From JBDRLV01 sp043812755 (lineage in GTDB: Bacteria > Patescibacteriota > Patescibacteriia > UBA9934 > GWF2-40-263), in the NCBI GenBank assembly GCA_043812755.1, contig JBDRLV010000079.1, forward strand, positions 1 to 30,453: 30,453 nucleotides of DNA, written 5' to 3'. Both the position numbers and the translations under genes were made by a program. Below are positions 28,915-30,453 of the stretch, piece by piece (positions within the stretch are counted from its first letter, which is position 1; each line of letters opens with the position of its first letter). The notes below the pieces were generated by a model. That model was given only the letters and a program-made list of their open reading frames with translations. It made no database searches and was not told the DNA's origin.

Positions 28915-29259
28915 TTAATTCAAAGACTTTTCCACAAAATCATTTTGCCATCCTTTTTTATTAAAATATGCATGCACATTTATAACATCATCTGTAACGA
29001 TTCTCTGGCGAGTTTCAAAATTCAACACATCATCATAAGAAAGATCAGTAACTATTCCGACTGAACTTGCGCCTATTTGATTTACCAAAACAACTGCCAA
29101 AATTGAGTTTTTGCATTTGTTGCATGTCATGTGCATTAAATGTGTCTGGCCCTGTTCACGCACTACTCTTGCGCTCATGGGCTTGTACTTTGACTCACAC
29201 AGCGGGCAGTATGTAATGAGCTTTAGGCTCTCTGACCAATCATTATTTTCTTGTTCCAT
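28915..29259 (-). CDS. Zinc-ribbon hypothetical protein (CPR-type)
   Basis: 114 residues from ATG 29259 (six codons inside the longest frame), chosen because AAGG stands 5 nt upstream. YCPLCESKY and CNKCKNS form a four-Cys zinc ribbon (spacing 25 residues), followed by a hydrophobic strand region with GASSVGIVTDLSYDDVL and DDVINVHAYF. Proteins with this CPLC...CxKC...SSVG-VTDL-YDDV layout are, from memory, common in Patescibacteria and have no known function; translation or RNA-related roles would be guesses. Confidence 0.82.
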   Translation of the reverse strand: MEQENNDWSESLKLITYCPLCESKYKPMSARVVREQGQTHLMHMTCNKCKNSILAVVLVNQIGASSVGIVTDLSYDDVLNFETRQRIVTDDVINVHAYFNKKGWQNDFVEKSLN

Positions 29260-29288
29260 ACACCTTAAGGATAACATGTTTTGTGTAG

Positions 29289-29308
29289 GGACGCCATTTA
29301 TGGCGTCC
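29289..29308. repeat. GGACGCCAT-tt-ATGGCGTCC palindrome, copy 2
   Basis: Inverted copy of the repeat at 15516-15535; the flank TTTTGTGTAGG corresponds to CCTACACAAAA there. Confidence 0.8.
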
Positions 29309-29336
29309 GAAAGTTATGGAAGCAATGAACCACAAG

Positions 29337-29424
29337 CCTGTCATCCTGAGGACGAGCGCAGCGAGGACGAAGGATCCCATTGCAATGAGATTCTTCGTCG
29401 GCTTTGCCTCCTCAGAATGACAGG
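29337..29424. repeat. Long imperfect inverted repeat of the TGTCATCCTGAGGA type, copy 2
   Basis: CCTGTCATcCTGAGGA pairs with TCCTCAGaATGACAGG; inner GACGAAG pairs with CTTCGTC. Same family as 28763-28870. Confidence 0.8.
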
Positions 29425-29438
29425 AAAAGAAACAAAAA

Positions 29439-29460
29439 AGCACCGACTTTCATCGATGCT
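29439..29460 (-). terminator. Terminator of the 29474 gene
   Basis: Minus strand AGCATCGA-tgaaag-TCGGTGCT (one G-U pair) followed by TTTTTTGTTTC, 13 bp after the stop. Confidence 0.85.
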
Positions 29461-29473
29461 GAGAGAAATAATG

Positions 29474-30453
29474 CTATTGGCATATGTCTGAAGCGTCGAA
29501 CCTGCCTGCTTGCACAGGTTCAAGTGTTACTGTTGACTCACCAGCCTGATCCTTCTGAGAATCAAGAGCAAGAGAAAGAGCTCCCTCAAGCGCAACCATC
29601 ATCTGCAGAGCAGTCATCTTTGTGGTGACATGGGGCATTGTCACATCACCAACCATTTCCGCGTGTCGTTCACGCTCTTCCTCATCAAAGAACCGCACCA
29701 AAAGACGACCAGCCAGAGTGAGAAGAAGTTGGCCATACACAGAATTGCCAAGCGTGCCACGATTCTCTCTATGAAATACCACAAATCCAGAAAGAAGTCT
29801 GCAAATTTGCGAAAGACGTTTGTTCAGGCTGTAGATTTCACTGCTCTTTTCTTCGATCTCGTGGTGCCTTTGGACTAGTCTGCGAAAAACAGCAACTCCA
29901 TCCTGTACCATGCGCAATGCTACCTCAGCCTCTTCACGAACCCGTACACCATTCTTATCATCAAGCACAACGTAGGTGGGAATTGAGCCAATGAATCCAT
30001 CGATCCGAATCAATTGCCAATTTTCATCTGGTCTGTGATTGGTGATCCGACTATTTCCCCTACCCATCTCAAAAATGAAAACCTTTTTCTTCCTAAGATC
30101 AGCATCTGGGCCAAAGTACAAACTGGCCATTTCAAATGGATTGCTCCAGTGCCTGTGGTAAATACCATTTTGGTCAAAGAAACCATAGGCCGTGCGTTTA
30201 ATAAGCTTGATCACACGCAGAGCACCCCACAGTCCAAACACAATCGCAGAAAGTGTAAGTACAATTCCTGCAACATGATTTGCAAAACCAAACCACCATT
30301 TGTCTTGCAACTGTAGTTTAAGAACAAAGAACAACCACACAGCTATTACAGACAATCCAAACAAACTCACTTTTAAAAGACCGCTTGTGAGAACGTCTGG
30401 AATGAAACCTATGCTGTTGGAATTTGCCCTCTCACACTCTCCACACTTTGCCA
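29474..30453 (-). CDS. Hypothetical membrane protein, start beyond the window
   Basis: The frame stays open from the stop at 29474 to the window edge, so the GTG at 30370 is not necessarily the start. The upstream residues read AKCGECERANSNSIGF, where CGEC could bind metal. Two membrane helices follow (about VSLFGLSVIAVWLFFVLKL and VAGIVLTLSAIVFGLWGAL). The long C-terminal part has a beta-rich section (FIFEMGRGNSRI, QLIRIDGFIGSIPTYVVLDDKNG), then helical segments with a probable short coiled coil (HHEIEEKSSEIYSLNKRLSQI). No family is recognised. Codon use groups it with the other hypothetical genes here. Confidence 0.72.
   Translation of the reverse strand, partial: AKCGECERANSNSIGFIPDVLTSGLLKVSLFGLSVIAVWLFFVLKLQLQDKWWFGFANHVAGIVLTLSAIVFGLWGALRVIKLIKRTAYGFFDQNGIYHRHWSNPFEMASLYFGPDADLRKKKVFIFEMGRGNSRITNHRPDENWQLIRIDGFIGSIPTYVVLDDKNGVRVREEAEVALRMVQDGVAVFRRLVQRHHEIEEKSSEIYSLNKRLSQICRLLSGFVVFHRENRGTLGNSVYGQLLLTLAGRLLVRFFDEEERERHAEMVGDVTMPHVTTKMTALQMMVALEGALSLALDSQKDQAGESTVTLEPVQAGRFDASDICQ

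Noticed and set aside
28763..29424. TGTCATCCTGAGGA and GGACGCC repeats as novel elements
   Set aside because: These palindromic intergenic repeat types are, from general knowledge, widespread in bacterial genomes; recorded as repeats only.

Overview
The window reads as one contiguous stretch of a Candidate Phyla Radiation (Patescibacteria) genome, most like the Parcubacteria/Magasanikbacteria side of the group. This rests on compact operons of divergent housekeeping genes with AT-rich codon use, many short start-stop overlaps, a divergent MetK, a 683-residue UvrD/PcrA, CPR-type hypotheticals (a zinc-ribbon protein, a membrane-anchored YQVWL protein, DUF3048) and many palindromic intergenic repeats. 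UGA is a stop codon here (lexA, prfA, manC and the PAP2 gene end in TGA). The lineage call is inference; no search was run.

Layout. 1-1800: the 5' part of a divergent metK (minus), then a minus-strand unit running from a promoter at 1770-1798 through a hypothetical gene, tRNA-Leu(UAA) and a second hypothetical gene to a terminator at 443-463. 1880-5406 (plus): a promoter overlapped by two convergent GTTC-N7-GTTC boxes, a four-helix-bundle gene, lexA, two structured repeats, a small basic protein, a DUF6504 protein and DNA polymerase IV (dinB). The polymerase carries two palindromic repeats in frame inside its coding sequence. 5523-10712 (minus): a tightly packed operon PAP2 phosphatase, manC, mltG, uvrD/pcrA, membrane protein. 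10820-12406 (minus): gpmI. 12430-15508 (plus): two paralogous unknown genes, each behind its own structured leader RNA. 15656-20235 (minus): gap, a metallophosphoesterase, pgk and eno; with gpmI this covers the glycolytic steps from glyceraldehyde-3-phosphate to phosphoenolpyruvate. 20327-21657 (minus): rpsB-tsf. Then a membrane protein (minus), rpmE and prfA (plus).

24031-25979 holds no credible gene. It contains two apparent non-coding RNA units, each with its own consensus promoter and intrinsic terminator: about 365 nt (24033-24397) and about 1,240 nt (24609-25850). The larger is full of C(UUCG)G and GNRA hairpins and is the strongest candidate for an undescribed system. Between them lie an array of 9-bp repeats and a cluster of DnaA-box-like sites. 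Both RNAs sit between prfA (release factor 1) and prmC (its methyltransferase), genes often adjacent in bacteria. The window ends with prmC (plus) and, on the minus strand, DUF3048, rplY (L25), a zinc-ribbon protein and a membrane protein whose start lies beyond the window.

Other unusual items are a family of three 121-123-bp stem-loop elements, covarying GACG-loop hairpins in the twin leaders, and a palindrome of the type TCAAG-N-CTTGA near the starts of several hypothetical genes.
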